Source: Methanoregula sp. (GTDB lineage: Archaea > Halobacteriota > Methanomicrobia > Methanomicrobiales > Methanospirillaceae). From it: a stretch of 64,000 nucleotides of DNA. A model generated the notes under the pieces. The model saw only the letters and a list, made by a program, of their open reading frames with translations, ran no database searches and had not been told where the DNA came from. The translations under genes were made by a program, and so were the position numbers. This document shows positions 46,752-55,769 of this stretch, one piece after another. The DNA is taken from the NCBI GenBank assembly GCA_028679185.1, contig JAJRBZ010000058.1, positions 28,620 to 92,619 on the forward strand, given 5' to 3'. The number at the start of each line of letters is the position of its first letter. The stretch's first letter is position 1.

Positions 46752-47963
46752 ATGTCGCATACAAACAGTATGAACCGGTGGGTCTCTCCTGATCACCGGA
46801 TGATGTATTACCTGTTCCTTCTGGGTTTCTTTGCGATATTTTCTACCACCATATCAAAAAACCCGGTACTGCCCCTTTTCTCGCAGGCAATTGGTGCAAA
46901 TGATGTGATTATCGGCCTTATAGCTGCCATCTCCCCGTTAGCCGGGATCCTGTTCTCGTTTCCGGTCGGCGTACTCTCGGATTATATAGGGAGAAAGAGG
47001 CTCCTCATCATGTCGGGAGTGGTTTTTTTGTCTGCCCCGCTTCTTTACCTGCTCATCACCGACCCGCTCTGGCTTATCCCGGTCCGGTTCTTCCATGGCA
47101 CCGCCACTGCAATCCTCGGTCCTGTCATCTCCGCGGTTATCGCTGAAAGATTCCCAGAAACCAAAGGTGCAATGCTGGGACAGTACTCATCAGCGACACT
47201 TGTCGGTCGGACGATTGCTCCTCTGGCCGGAGGGGCCATTATTTCCACCTTTATGATGTACCCGGGGCTGCTTCCTTATCGCATGGTATACGTCGTTGCC
47301 GCGCTTGCTGCACTACCCGTTCTCATCATGACACTCATGTATCGCGAGAACCGTTCAGCCCCGCCAGACCGGCTCCCGCTCTCCCGCTTCCACTCAAGTT
47401 TTGTGACCTTCTTTTCCCATGCCGGGCTCCGTGCAACCGCCCTTGTCGATATGGCAACCTACTTTTCGTTCGGTGCATTCGAGACGTTTCTTCCTCTTTT
47501 TCTTGCTTTGCGGGGCATTGGCCCTTACCTGACGGGGATAATATTTGCTGTGCAGGTGCTGATCATCGCCGGGACCAAACCGTTCTTCGGGAACCTTGCT
47601 GACCGTTTCGACAAACGCGTCCAGATCATCACAGGGCTTATCATCCTTGGCAGTTCTGTAGCCTTACTTCCGTTCACCACCGGATTTTCCACTGTTCTTT
47701 TCGTCAGCGCCACGTTTGGCCTTGGTATGTCACTTTCCACCGTCGCAACCAGTGCGTACGCAGCTGATATTGCACAAAAAGAACAGATTGGTGCTTCGAT
47801 GGGAGCACTCTCCTCCGCCATGGATATCGGGCATTCGGCCGGGCCGCTCGTCACCGGAATCGTAATTGCCGGTATCGGCTATTCATCCGGGTTCTTTGTA
47901 AGTTTTCTTCTTGCTGTTGCAGTCACCGCTGCTTTTACTGTCTCGGTGCGGGACCGTGCATGA
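46752..47963 (+). CDS. Major facilitator superfamily transporter
   Basis: The 403-residue protein has twelve predicted membrane segments. The MFS loop-2/3 signature GVLSDYIGRKR and the intracellular loop RFFHGTATAILGPVISAVIAERFPETKGAMLGQYSS are clear. Related proteins export drugs or small organics; substrate is unknown. It follows the ABC pair by about 160 nt and may or may not share a transcript. Confidence 0.9.
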   Translation: MSHTNSMNRWVSPDHRMMYYLFLLGFFAIFSTTISKNPVLPLFSQAIGANDVIIGLIAAISPLAGILFSFPVGVLSDYIGRKRLLIMSGVVFLSAPLLYLLITDPLWLIPVRFFHGTATAILGPVISAVIAERFPETKGAMLGQYSSATLVGRTIAPLAGGAIISTFMMYPGLLPYRMVYVVAALAALPVLIMTLMYRENRSAPPDRLPLSRFHSSFVTFFSHAGLRATALVDMATYFSFGAFETFLPLFLALRGIGPYLTGIIFAVQVLIIAGTKPFFGNLADRFDKRVQIITGLIILGSSVALLPFTTGFSTVLFVSATFGLGMSLSTVATSAYAADIAQKEQIGASMGALSSAMDIGHSAGPLVTGIVIAGIGYSSGFFVSFLLAVAVTAAFTVSVRDRA

Positions 47964-47976
47964 AAAACAGGATCTG

Positions 47977-48582
47977 TTACCTTTTAAATGTCGTTATGAA
48001 CTCCGTCTGTGCAATTGTATGCCCGGTCAGTGCCCAGTCTATTGATTCCCTGTCTGCAGTCGGCTGGGTGATGTCCATATCAACCGCGTAGAGCCTGAAA
48101 ACATACCGGTGAGTTGATCCTATTGGCGGACAGGGTGCAAAATATCCCCGTGAGCCTGCACTGGTTTGACCCTGCTGTGCACCGTTGGCAAGCACTTTTA
48201 CATTCGGCTGTGCCGGTGAAAGTTCACCGGATATTGGTGGGATGTTAAAGACGAGCCAGTGGGTGAACCTGCCAGCCGGTGCATCGGGATCATCAAGGAT
48301 CAGGACGAGACTTTTCGTTCCGGACGGAATACCCTCCCACGATACTGCGGGAGATTCACCTGCACCTTTGCAGCTGTACACATCAGGAAGAACAGATCCT
48401 GCAGAAATGGAGTCTACCCTGATGGTAAATGCACCTGAAGGAGCAGATGACCGTGTCTGGATATAAGAGGGTTTTTCAGGTCCGGGAGAAACCGGAGGCG
48501 AGGGGGTATTTGATGTACATCCGGCGAAAAAAATTAAAACACTGATGACCATCACAGAGAACACGAACCAGCGAATATGCAT
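47977..48582 (-). CDS. PEBP-family (YbhB/YbcL) lipoprotein
   Basis: The 201-residue protein has a lipoprotein signal with lipobox FFAGC (C22) and then a phosphatidylethanolamine-binding-like domain: LVLILDDPDAPAGRFTHWLVFNIPP and CPPIGSTHRYVFRLYAVD are the signature segments. Raf-kinase-inhibitor-like proteins of prokaryotes bind small ligands; function is unknown. ATG 48582 is chosen because it starts the signal sequence. Confidence 0.88.
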   Translation of the reverse strand: MHIRWFVFSVMVISVLIFFAGCTSNTPSPPVSPGPEKPSYIQTRSSAPSGAFTIRVDSISAGSVLPDVYSCKGAGESPAVSWEGIPSGTKSLVLILDDPDAPAGRFTHWLVFNIPPISGELSPAQPNVKVLANGAQQGQTSAGSRGYFAPCPPIGSTHRYVFRLYAVDMDITQPTADRESIDWALTGHTIAQTEFITTFKR

Positions 48583-48734
48583 AACCGGACAGAAGCATTC
48601 CGGATAATAAGCGTTCCGGCTGATCATACAAGGACCAAAAATACAATAAAGCAGCCACCTTTATACGCTCGCGGTATCAATAGCACGTATAGTACACGTC
48701 ATAAAATGCACACTGGATTTCGTGAGGCGAAATC

Positions 48735-49811
48735 ATGAAAATGCAGAGTACTCCCCAAATATCCCAGATGAATGGGCCAATCCCTTTAAGTTTCTGTATC
48801 GTCCTTTACCAGGATGGCAGGGTGGAACGACTGGTGGATCGCCCTCTCGAAGAATATTTTTCTGCCATCCGCACCGCGGGCGTTGCGTGGATCGATTGCA
48901 GTACGAAAGATGATAACAGGGAATTTGAACAAATTGCCCAGATTGCCGGATTTTCCAAAATCCCTGTCCCGAAACTGACGACAGGGTTCTATTCTGCATA
49001 TGAGGATTATGATACTGAACTGGGCATCATGCTGCCATCAGCAACGGTCAAGGCCGAAAAGTTGAAAGTCCACCCGCTTTTTGTTCTTATCCGTGACAAT
49101 TTTATCTTAACCGTTCATTCCGAGGAGATCAACCGGCTCCTCCGGTTCTCCCGGTATGCCCCCCCGTTTTTCAAAAGGATTTCTGCTGAGACCACAGTTG
49201 ACAAAATCACCTTGATGCTTGAACGCATCATCGATGAAAATAATGACCGTAATTTCGAGTATTTGCGCGAGATCGAAATGCATGGTGACGCAATCAGCAA
49301 ATCACTCATAGAGGAGAGGCTTGCCAAGAAGAAAATCGCACACGACATATACAATATGAAGCATGTCCTGATCGATTACCTGAATGTGCTCTGGGCTACA
49401 AAGGATGTAGTTGATTCGTTGCGGTACGGGGATGCCGATCTTGTAACCAATGATGAAAAACTTCTGGGCCGGATTGGCATTTTATCGGACAATATCGACC
49501 GCCATATAGAACTTTCGGAACAGATGTCCAATGTTTTGTCCTCCGGACTTGAAGTGATGCAAAGCATTTACAACAACCAGCTCCAGAACTTGAACAACCG
49601 GTTTGCTCTTGTAACCGCCTATCTCACCGTGCTCGGTACTGCATTCCTAGTACCAAATACGATTGCAACCATTGCAGGAAGCGGTGTTATGGGAGGTTCT
49701 ATGGGAGCACAGTGGTGGTACATTCCATTGCTTGGTATCTCCACCATCGGAGCGACAGCAGTATCATTGCTCTGGGTGATCCATGTCTGGAAAAAAAGGG
49801 AAGAAGAATAA
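48735..49811 (+). CDS. CorA-like divalent cation transporter with altered signature
   Basis: The 358-residue protein has the CorA build: a long acidic/helical cytosolic part (residues 1-290) with coiled-coil helices and two C-terminal membrane segments near 298-318 and 330-350. The canonical YGMN filter motif after the first membrane segment is replaced by GSGVMGGSMGAQWW. Other cation-channel residues differ accordingly, so ion selectivity is uncertain. The C-terminus is KKREEE, a basic/acidic cytosolic tail. It is monocistronic. Confidence 0.85.
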   Translation: MKMQSTPQISQMNGPIPLSFCIVLYQDGRVERLVDRPLEEYFSAIRTAGVAWIDCSTKDDNREFEQIAQIAGFSKIPVPKLTTGFYSAYEDYDTELGIMLPSATVKAEKLKVHPLFVLIRDNFILTVHSEEINRLLRFSRYAPPFFKRISAETTVDKITLMLERIIDENNDRNFEYLREIEMHGDAISKSLIEERLAKKKIAHDIYNMKHVLIDYLNVLWATKDVVDSLRYGDADLVTNDEKLLGRIGILSDNIDRHIELSEQMSNVLSSGLEVMQSIYNNQLQNLNNRFALVTAYLTVLGTAFLVPNTIATIAGSGVMGGSMGAQWWYIPLLGISTIGATAVSLLWVIHVWKKREEE

Positions 49812-50128
49812 TTGTTTGTGTTGTCCTTTTTTTACCATTTTTCCAAAAGTTACGTACCAACTGCCATGGCGATGATCGTTACCTGAGGTGACATGAGCAG
49901 GCGAATATTATAATGAACACATTCTATTCTATTCCCGGCCGAGTCGTATATCTTTTTTAAACCCTGCCTTCCGGGAAGTGTCTGCTTTCTTAATTCCGTG
50001 AAGAGCACTATGAAGGTATGATCAACCAAAAATATGACTTTTTTGACGCGATTCTTTCCGTTTATGGCAAAACCAATGTTCTTATATATAGTAATTGGTA
50101 ATAATTTACAAGATATAGGAGGAAAGAA
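49812..50128. other. Intergenic promoter region of the rubrerythrin-like gene
   Basis: This 317-nt region has no open frame worth calling. It ends with a TATA box (50083-50090) and ribosome-binding site AGGAGG (50117-50122) for the gene at 50129. Otherwise I see no repeat or RNA structure. Confidence 0.55.
50083..50090 (+). promoter_or_regulatory. TATA box for the rubrerythrin-like gene
   Basis: The AT-only octamer TATATATA stands 39-46 nt before ATG 50129 with the ribosome-binding site between them, a standard archaeal promoter layout. Confidence 0.55.
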
Positions 50129-50584
50129 ATGAAAACTGATGATGCAAAGAAGATCATTTCAACCGCCATCGACAGGGAAGTCGAAGCGTACACCTTTTAC
50201 CGCACGATATCAGAAAAGGTAAAGGACCCGGCACTGAAGAAACTCTTTACCGAACTTGCCGGTGAGGAGAAACAACACAGGGAGTTTTTGCAGGGAATGC
50301 TCACAAAGGACGTCTCCAAGATGCACTTTGATGCAAAGCAGGATTATAAGGTAGTAAATGCAATGCCCAGCCCTCCGCTGTCCGCTGATATGAAACCACT
50401 TGATGGCATTGTTGTTTCAATCAAGAAGGAACTTGAAGCGATGCAGATGTACACCCAGCTTGCGAATCTCTCGACTGACACAGAACAGAAGTTCCTGTTT
50501 TCCCAGCTCGCAAACATGGAGAGTGGCCACAAAGCCCGGCTCGAGGACCTGTACACCAACATGGCCTTCCCAGAGGTCTGGTAA
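50129..50584 (+). CDS. Rubrerythrin-like ferritin-fold protein
   Basis: The 151-residue four-helix protein has two ExxH-type diiron half-sites: DREVEAYTFYRTISEK with EEKQHREF, and KKELEAMQMY with MESGHKARLE. Unlike full rubrerythrins it lacks a C-terminal rubredoxin domain. It probably scavenges peroxide or oxygen in this anaerobe. The ribosome-binding site AGGAGG lies 6 nt before ATG 50129. It opens a stress-gene cluster with MntP, UvdE and MsrB downstream. Confidence 0.88.
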   Translation: MKTDDAKKIISTAIDREVEAYTFYRTISEKVKDPALKKLFTELAGEEKQHREFLQGMLTKDVSKMHFDAKQDYKVVNAMPSPPLSADMKPLDGIVVSIKKELEAMQMYTQLANLSTDTEQKFLFSQLANMESGHKARLEDLYTNMAFPEVW

Positions 50585-50711
50585 GTATCCAAAAGATCAG
50601 AGAACGTTTCGGATGCCTCATGCATCCACCCTTATTTTCCCGGAGCGATTAGGAACCTGTATTTTTATGGTTTTCCTGTGAATCAGGTTTTCACCACGCT
50701 ACCCGATCCAT

Positions 50712-51275
50712 TCATCCAGTCATGTGCTCAAAGAGAATTCTGATACCGATCAGGATCAGAATAAGACCTCCCGCAATCTCCGTTTTATTGCCAAGGATAT
50801 CTTCCAGTTGCTCACCGAGTAAAACACCCGCAAAGGAAATTCCCAGGCAGATAGTTCCGACAATCAGCGCAGGAACGACAACTGCGTTCCGAAGAAGGCC
50901 GGTACTGACGCCAACGGCAAGAGCGTCTATGCTGGTTGCAAGGGAGAGAACGATCACCGGGATTATCCGGATTACCTCAAAACGAGGTTCCACTTCCCCG
51001 TCCCCCCGTACACCTTCCCATATCATTTTCCCGCCAACAATCGCCAGCAGGAAGAAAGCCGTCCAGTGATCGAAAGCAGATACGATCCTGAGCAATGACA
51101 GCCCGGCTGCCCAGCCGGTCACCATCATTCCGGTCTGGAACGCACCAAAGCACAGCGCAATGATGGCAGCAGCGTAGATACGCCGTGACTTGGTTGTCGA
51201 ACCGATGGCAAGCGAAACGGCAAAACAGTCCATCGAGAGACCAATACCAAGAAGCGCAGACGTCATGAGATCCAT
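50712..51275 (-). CDS. mntP: Manganese efflux pump MntP
   Basis: The 187-residue protein has six membrane segments and the two MntP signature helices GLSMDCFAVSLAIGS and TSIDALAVGVSTG, each with an acidic residue for Mn2+ binding. It exports excess manganese. The start ATG 51275 gives MDLMTSALLGIGLSMD, like the family; a GTG at 51317 would extend it and overlap the uvsE stop. It lies downstream of uvsE on the same strand, with a 38-nt gap. Confidence 0.9.
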   Translation of the reverse strand: MDLMTSALLGIGLSMDCFAVSLAIGSTTKSRRIYAAAIIALCFGAFQTGMMVTGWAAGLSLLRIVSAFDHWTAFFLLAIVGGKMIWEGVRGDGEVEPRFEVIRIIPVIVLSLATSIDALAVGVSTGLLRNAVVVPALIVGTICLGISFAGVLLGEQLEDILGNKTEIAGGLILILIGIRILFEHMTG

Positions 51276-51313
51276 GGTGTCATTTGAATTGTGGGTGGGC
51301 GTACCTGATAATT

Positions 51314-52225
51314 TCACGTATCGCCCGGATTACCAGTAACAAGCCGGGGATCATCGTGGACGAGAGTGAGTGCAGCAAGAGCACTTTTTTCCTTATCTTT
51401 GATCTCAAGCATTATATCAATGTCAAACGGGACCGTTGATTGCAGGAAAGTTCGGAAATCTTTCAGGTCTATACATTCTGCATGTGAACCTGCCCGCTTT
51501 TTCGGTTGCTGCGAACTGTAATCAACCATCGGGATACCATCATCTCTCTTCCATGTGTTATTGAGCGGGGCGAGCAGGTCAACAGTTTGTTCACCGTTGT
51601 TGTTGATGGCATGGTGAAAGACATCAAAAAGCACGGGTATTCTTGTGCGTTCATGGATGACAAGGCAGTCTGAAATCGTATAGAGCCGTTCATCATTCTC
51701 AATGACAAGCCGCCCTTTGATGGAATCATCAAGCCGTTCATAATTTTTTATAAACCGTTCCATGCTGGATGTTTTATCGCCGTAAACACCCCCCACATGG
51801 ATCTGGATTTTCGCAGAATTATCAAGGCCAAGTAAATCAAGTATTTGCACCTGATAAATAAGGTCGCCAATGCTCCGGTCGAGAATACCGGCATCAGGAG
51901 CGTTAAGAAGGACAAACTGGTCCGGGTGCATGGATATTCGGAACCGGTGAAATCGTAAAAATTCCCCGATTGTCCGGAATTCATCTGCAAAGTGCTTCTG
52001 CCATGGAAACGTGCAGACCGGGTGCGATGCAAACGGGACCATATCTGATGTGATCCGGAAAAAGAGGATGCCATGGGCTACATTATACGACAGAATTTTC
52101 ATGAGGCACGCCAGGTTTGCCTTCACGGTTTCCCTCAGCCGCTCGTCAGAATATGAGGGAAGGCGAAAAGTACGGGAAGGCGTGCATCCGATCGAACGGT
52201 TAATGCAGGGGTATCCGATGCGCAT
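51314..52225 (-). CDS. uvsE: UV damage endonuclease UvdE
   Basis: The 303-residue TIM-barrel enzyme nicks DNA 5' to pyrimidine dimers and other lesions. Signature segments are MRIGYPCINRSIGC at the start, FRISMHPDQFVLLNAP, KIQIHVGGVYGDK, LVIENDERLYT and VLFDVFHHAINN, each supplying metal ligands. It is light-independent. It is followed by mntP on the same strand. Manganese is a known cofactor for UVDE, so the pairing may be meaningful. Confidence 0.94.
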   Translation of the reverse strand: MRIGYPCINRSIGCTPSRTFRLPSYSDERLRETVKANLACLMKILSYNVAHGILFFRITSDMVPFASHPVCTFPWQKHFADEFRTIGEFLRFHRFRISMHPDQFVLLNAPDAGILDRSIGDLIYQVQILDLLGLDNSAKIQIHVGGVYGDKTSSMERFIKNYERLDDSIKGRLVIENDERLYTISDCLVIHERTRIPVLFDVFHHAINNNGEQTVDLLAPLNNTWKRDDGIPMVDYSSQQPKKRAGSHAECIDLKDFRTFLQSTVPFDIDIMLEIKDKEKSALAALTLVHDDPRLVTGNPGDT

Positions 52226-52249
52226 ACAAGAAAAAGGCTCTCCATTGCC

Positions 52250-52816
52250 TCATTTCGTTTTCAGCGTCTTTCCTATATCCCAGGCATCACCGGCATAATC
52301 CCCGACCCTCCAGTACCGGTTATCCGGCATGGTGAGCAGGAGCGGATTGATCTTCCGAATATCCAGTTTATGATTGGTGAGATACTTCTCTTCAGTGTAG
52401 GATGCGATTATTTCACCGATATAAAAATTGTTGGTGGGATTTTCTACCGTAATCTCCAGCCGGCATTCAAGGGAAAGCGGACATTCAGCTATCATCGGCG
52501 CAGTACCAAGTTCCCCGTAATACACATCAAAGAGAGCTGCCTTGTCAGCATCCTTTCCCGAGACCAGCCCGCAATAATCTGTTTTCTCTATCATTTCTGC
52601 TGAAGGGAAATTGATACTGAAGGTACGATTCATCTCAATACCCAGAACCGAGTGGTGGTGCCGTCCGACACCGCAGCCAATCGTCGGAGGGTTTGCATTG
52701 ACGCGGGTAATCCATCCAAGCGCCATGAAATCGGGTTTACCTTCCACCAGGGTGCCGAGCAGGGTAACCGGCATGGGATACATGAATACATTCCTGCCTG
52801 CTGAAATTTTCCCCAT
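52250..52816 (-). CDS. Flavin reductase-like (flavoredoxin) protein
   Basis: The 188-residue protein has the FMN-binding split-barrel fold of flavin reductases: VFMYPMPVTLLGTLVEGKPDFMALGWITRVNANPPTIGCGVG, then the FMN contact GKDADKAALFDVYYGE, and a closing dimer strand. It should move electrons between flavin and a partner. ATG 52816 (MGKISAGRN) has a GCAGGTGA ribosome-binding site and was preferred over the upstream TTG/ATG. It is on the same strand as msrB, 74 nt upstream. Confidence 0.87.
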   Translation of the reverse strand: MGKISAGRNVFMYPMPVTLLGTLVEGKPDFMALGWITRVNANPPTIGCGVGRHHHSVLGIEMNRTFSINFPSAEMIEKTDYCGLVSGKDADKAALFDVYYGELGTAPMIAECPLSLECRLEITVENPTNNFYIGEIIASYTEEKYLTNHKLDIRKINPLLLTMPDNRYWRVGDYAGDAWDIGKTLKTK

Positions 52817-52890
52817 ATATCCATTCACCTGCTCTGTTATGGGAAGGACATTATTAAAAAGGGTTGTTACCAGGCATTCCAGCCTTTTTA

Positions 52891-53355
52891 TCACGGGGTT
52901 TTATGGAAATCCAGCGCAGCTGAGTTCATGCAGTAGCGTTTGCCGGTCGGGGGCGGGCCGTCATCAAAGACATGCCCGAGATGTGCCCCGCAGCGGGTGC
53001 AGAGCACTTCAGTGCGAACCATACCGCCCGAAGTGTCATTATGGGTCCGTATATTCAGTGGCGAAACAGGTGCATAGAAACTAGGCCAGCCGGTACCGGA
53101 ATCAAATTTGGTATCTGATAAAAAGAGGTCAGTGCCGCAGCAGATGCAGGAGTATATTCCCTTCTCCTTCCAGTTATGGTATTTACCGGTGAAAGCATAT
53201 TCAGTTCCCTGTTTTCGTGCCACGTTGAACTGTTCGGGGGTGAGTTGTTTCCTCCATTCCGCATCAGACCTGGTAATAGGGTATGCTTTTTCAATCTTCC
53301 CGGTCCGGGCATTAAAAAGCGACAGGGGGATTCCTTGTTTTCCTGAGGTATCCAT
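52891..53355 (-). CDS. msrB: Peptide methionine sulfoxide reductase MsrB
   Basis: The 154-residue enzyme reduces methionine-R-sulfoxide. The zinc site is CxxC in CICCGTDLF and [10 protein letters not shown]; the catalytic Cys is in [12 protein letters not shown]. The [12 protein letters not shown] and [14 protein letters not shown] segments are standard. It lies immediately upstream of the flavin reductase on the same strand, so an electron relay is conceivable. Confidence 0.95.
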   Translation of the reverse strand: MDTSGKQGIPLSLFNARTGKIEKAYPITRSDAEWRKQLTPEQFNVARKQGTEYAFTGKYHNWKEKGIYSCICCGTDLFLSDTKFDSGTGWPSFYAPVSPLNIRTHNDTSGGMVRTEVLCTRCGAHLGHVFDDGPPPTGKRYCMNSAALDFHKTP

Positions 53356-53438
53356 GATGTGTGCTCCTGGCTGAGTGATGGGACAGCAGGAACATAGAAC
53401 TTGTGATCAGGACACAGGGAGCCCGTGATTTGCGAAGA

Positions 53439-54032
53439 TTATAATCCGAAGAAACCCAGTATCCTGCTTTTGGTATCCCTGTGAAAGATCTTTGCACCTT
53501 CCTTGAGGTTGCGTACATCTTCTACCGTATAGAGAATGTCAGGATGGCATGTTGAAAGTACACCCAGCAAACGTCCGAGTTCTGTACGTGGAACGATCAT
53601 GAAGATGATGGTAACGGTGTTTGAAAAACTTCCCGATCCCTCGATCCTGGTCATCCCGTACCCGAGTGCAGAAAGCTCAGTGATGAGCGGTTGGGGATCT
53701 GCAGGAGTGATGAGCCGGACAATCACGTGGCCGAGGGAGATCATGTTCTCAATCTGCATGCCAAGCAGGGTTCCGATACCATAACCGCCAAGATAGGCAA
53801 ACAGATTCCAGTAATCCCCAAGGTTGGTGATGACAATGCCTGTTGAGAGCAGCCAGATGCCGGTTTTTGTAATGCCTATCCAGCCGGCAAGATTTGCATG
53901 CCCCCTGTTGATATAGATAGTCCTGACCGTTTCAAGACTAATTTCAACAATCCGTGCGATGAGGATAATGATGGGTAAAGCTGCTGCCCCCAAGAATTGC
54001 CCCCATGATTCCACACCAACACTCCTGATCAT
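53439..54032 (-). CDS. UPF0316 / DUF2179 membrane protein
   Basis: The 197-residue protein has three N-terminal membrane segments (about residues 10-100, with GRIVEISLETVRTIYINRGH-like sequence) and a C-terminal soluble domain (VIVRLITPADPQPLITELSALGYGMTRIEGSGS) of the DUF2179 type found in YebE/YitT-like proteins. Function is unknown. ATG 54032 is preferred because it opens the first family-like segment; the 50 codons upstream show no family similarity. Confidence 0.82.
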   Translation of the reverse strand: MIRSVGVESWGQFLGAAALPIIILIARIVEISLETVRTIYINRGHANLAGWIGITKTGIWLLSTGIVITNLGDYWNLFAYLGGYGIGTLLGMQIENMISLGHVIVRLITPADPQPLITELSALGYGMTRIEGSGSFSNTVTIIFMIVPRTELGRLLGVLSTCHPDILYTVEDVRNLKEGAKIFHRDTKSRILGFFGL

Positions 54033-54451
54033 AATAGTCGTACCGGCTGTCTTGAATAGCTTATGGAATGATTCGGGATCATGAGATACCGGAAGTTGCA
54101 CGACCTGCCAGAGCGGTGAATGCAAAGAAAAAGGGATCTGCCCTGGTGAGGGGTGACGGGACGTCCCCTTTTGGATGGACAATCGTCTTTTAGATGGGCG
54201 GGTGGGCCAATAGTTAAAAATTTTTACGCAATCTCTCGGAGGCTTTCGCCTTAAGATTTATTTCACCATTCTTTTGAAATCTCTCTTTTATTTGTGGGAA
54301 GTTTTTCCTATCTGCTCCAGCTTTTTCCGCATCGTATTGCCTCCCAATCTTCGGTTGTCCTCTTTCTTTTTTGTGAAAACCTGAACATTCCCCACACCGA
54401 TGAAGCATTTATTACCCAGGCAGATTATCCAGAGTGTAGGGTGATATTTGG
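54033..54451. other. Intergenic stretch with one weak small ORF
   Basis: The region holds one 64-codon minus-strand frame (54214-54408), called separately at low confidence. Otherwise I see no repeat or structural RNA. It separates divergent genes at 54032 and 54452. Confidence 0.4.
54214..54408 (-). CDS. Small charged hypothetical protein
   Basis: A 64-residue frame gives a CxxC (HRCGECSGFH) followed by a Lys/Arg/Glu-rich helix (PKIGRQYDAEKAGADRKNF, QKNGEINLKAKASERLRKNF). Composition is protein-like, but there is no ribosome-binding site, no family and no conserved neighbour, so it could be spurious. Confidence 0.35.
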   Translation of the reverse strand: MLHRCGECSGFHKKERGQPKIGRQYDAEKAGADRKNFPQIKERFQKNGEINLKAKASERLRKNF

Positions 54452-54721
54452 ATGGTAAACATTGGAGACCAGTTGAAAACGAAAAGAAAGACCGAACGGC
54501 TCATTTCGGGCAGCTGCAGGCTCCCGGTCTATCGCATCGAAAAAGTGCTTGCCGACATTGGATTTACACAGTTAGGTGCAGATCCAATGTCTATCGCCAT
54601 GCAACACCGGCTCCACGAACTCTACCTGGAAATCAGGCTGGATGAAGACCAATGCGTGCACAGCTACCTGCTCGTAACTTTTGAGGAGAAAAATAAGAAA
54701 CAGCGGAAATTCCGCTGGTGA
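54452..54721 (+). CDS. Small hypothetical cytosolic protein
   Basis: The 89-residue protein starts MVNIGDQLKTKRKTER and includes VLADIGFTQLGADPMSIAMQHRLHELYLEIRLDEDQCVHSYLLVTFEEKNKK. It has no membrane segment. GGGTGA lies about 7 nt upstream of ATG 54452, a good ribosome-binding site. I recognise no family. It points toward the 3' end of aksF on the opposite strand. Confidence 0.6.
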   Translation: MVNIGDQLKTKRKTERLISGSCRLPVYRIEKVLADIGFTQLGADPMSIAMQHRLHELYLEIRLDEDQCVHSYLLVTFEEKNKKQRKFRW

Positions 54722-54782
54722 CCGGGTTTATGCTGAGTGGGCGATTATCCGATTGAACGTTGCGTTCCTTTATCCTGTATTC

Positions 54783-55769
54783 TTACAGGGATACTGCACC
54801 TGTATCTGGTTGCCTGAGTATGTGGAGTACGGCCTCACCGAACTCCCGTGTCCCGGCCGATCCCCCAAGATCACGGGTCCGGATTCCCTGTGCAAGCACA
54901 GACTGAACCGCCGCTTCTATGCGGTCCGAACCCGATTCATCCAGAAAATAGGCAAGGAGCATCCCGGCACTCCGCAGGGTAGCGATCGGGTTGGCGATAT
55001 TTTTCCCGGCAATATCCGGAGCACTTCCGTGCACCGGCTCAAAAAGAGCATAACGGTCACCAATATTGGCACTTGGCACCAGTCCCAATCCCCCGACAAG
55101 ATAGGATGCCATGTCCGACAGGATATCTCCGAAGATATTTGTTGTGACAATGACATCATACGATGCGGGGTGCTGGAGAATGTCCAGAGCAAGTGCATCG
55201 ATGAACCTGTCATTACAGGACACACCTGCAGCTTTTGCTTCTGCAAGACAGATATCACGGAACAAAACATCGGACTTGAGCACATTTGCCTTGTGCCCGA
55301 TAGTAAGTTTCCCCCTGCGCTGTTGTGCAAGACGGATTGCTGAGCGGACGATCCGTTCGGTCCCTTTCCTTGTCACGACCCGGAGTGTTGTCGCCCGGTC
55401 AGGACTGAGCTCTTCGATTCCTGAATACAGTCCTTCAGTATTCTCCCGCACTATCATGATATCAAAACCGTTCCCTATGACCGGGCGTAGGTTTGCGTAG
55501 AGGTCAAGCGCTTTTCTTAGCCGCAGCACCACGCTCTGGTAATCCTTCATAGGGGGTGTCGTTATCGCCCCGAACAGGATCGCATCTGAAGTCTTCAGTT
55601 CCGCAATATCGCGATCAGCACAGGGACATCCCGTCTCTTCCCATCGGTGGTACCCGACATCAACAGAGAAGAATTCGAATTCCGGATGGAGCAGTTCTAA
55701 AACATTTCTTGCCACCGGGATCACCTCATGACCGATACCGTCTCCTTCAACAACCGCAATCCGGGTCAT
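54783..55769 (-). CDS. aksF: Homoisocitrate dehydrogenase (AksF), coenzyme B pathway
   Basis: The 328-residue NAD(P)-dependent beta-decarboxylating dehydrogenase is of the LeuB/AksF family. The first residues read MTRIAVVEGDGIGHEV, the motif VRENTEGLYSGIEE belongs to the homoisocitrate/isocitrate side of the family, and GSAPDIAGKNIANPIATL forms the cofactor loop. ATG 55769 overlaps the stop of the preceding gene (ATGA), so it is translated with it. In coenzyme B synthesis it oxidatively decarboxylates homoisocitrate and longer homologues. It is the last gene of the eight-gene operon. LeuB activity in leucine synthesis is the alternative, less likely given the aksE loop. Confidence 0.85.
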   Translation of the reverse strand: MTRIAVVEGDGIGHEVIPVARNVLELLHPEFEFFSVDVGYHRWEETGCPCADRDIAELKTSDAILFGAITTPPMKDYQSVVLRLRKALDLYANLRPVIGNGFDIMIVRENTEGLYSGIEELSPDRATTLRVVTRKGTERIVRSAIRLAQQRRGKLTIGHKANVLKSDVLFRDICLAEAKAAGVSCNDRFIDALALDILQHPASYDVIVTTNIFGDILSDMASYLVGGLGLVPSANIGDRYALFEPVHGSAPDIAGKNIANPIATLRSAGMLLAYFLDESGSDRIEAAVQSVLAQGIRTRDLGGSAGTREFGEAVLHILRQPDTGAVSL

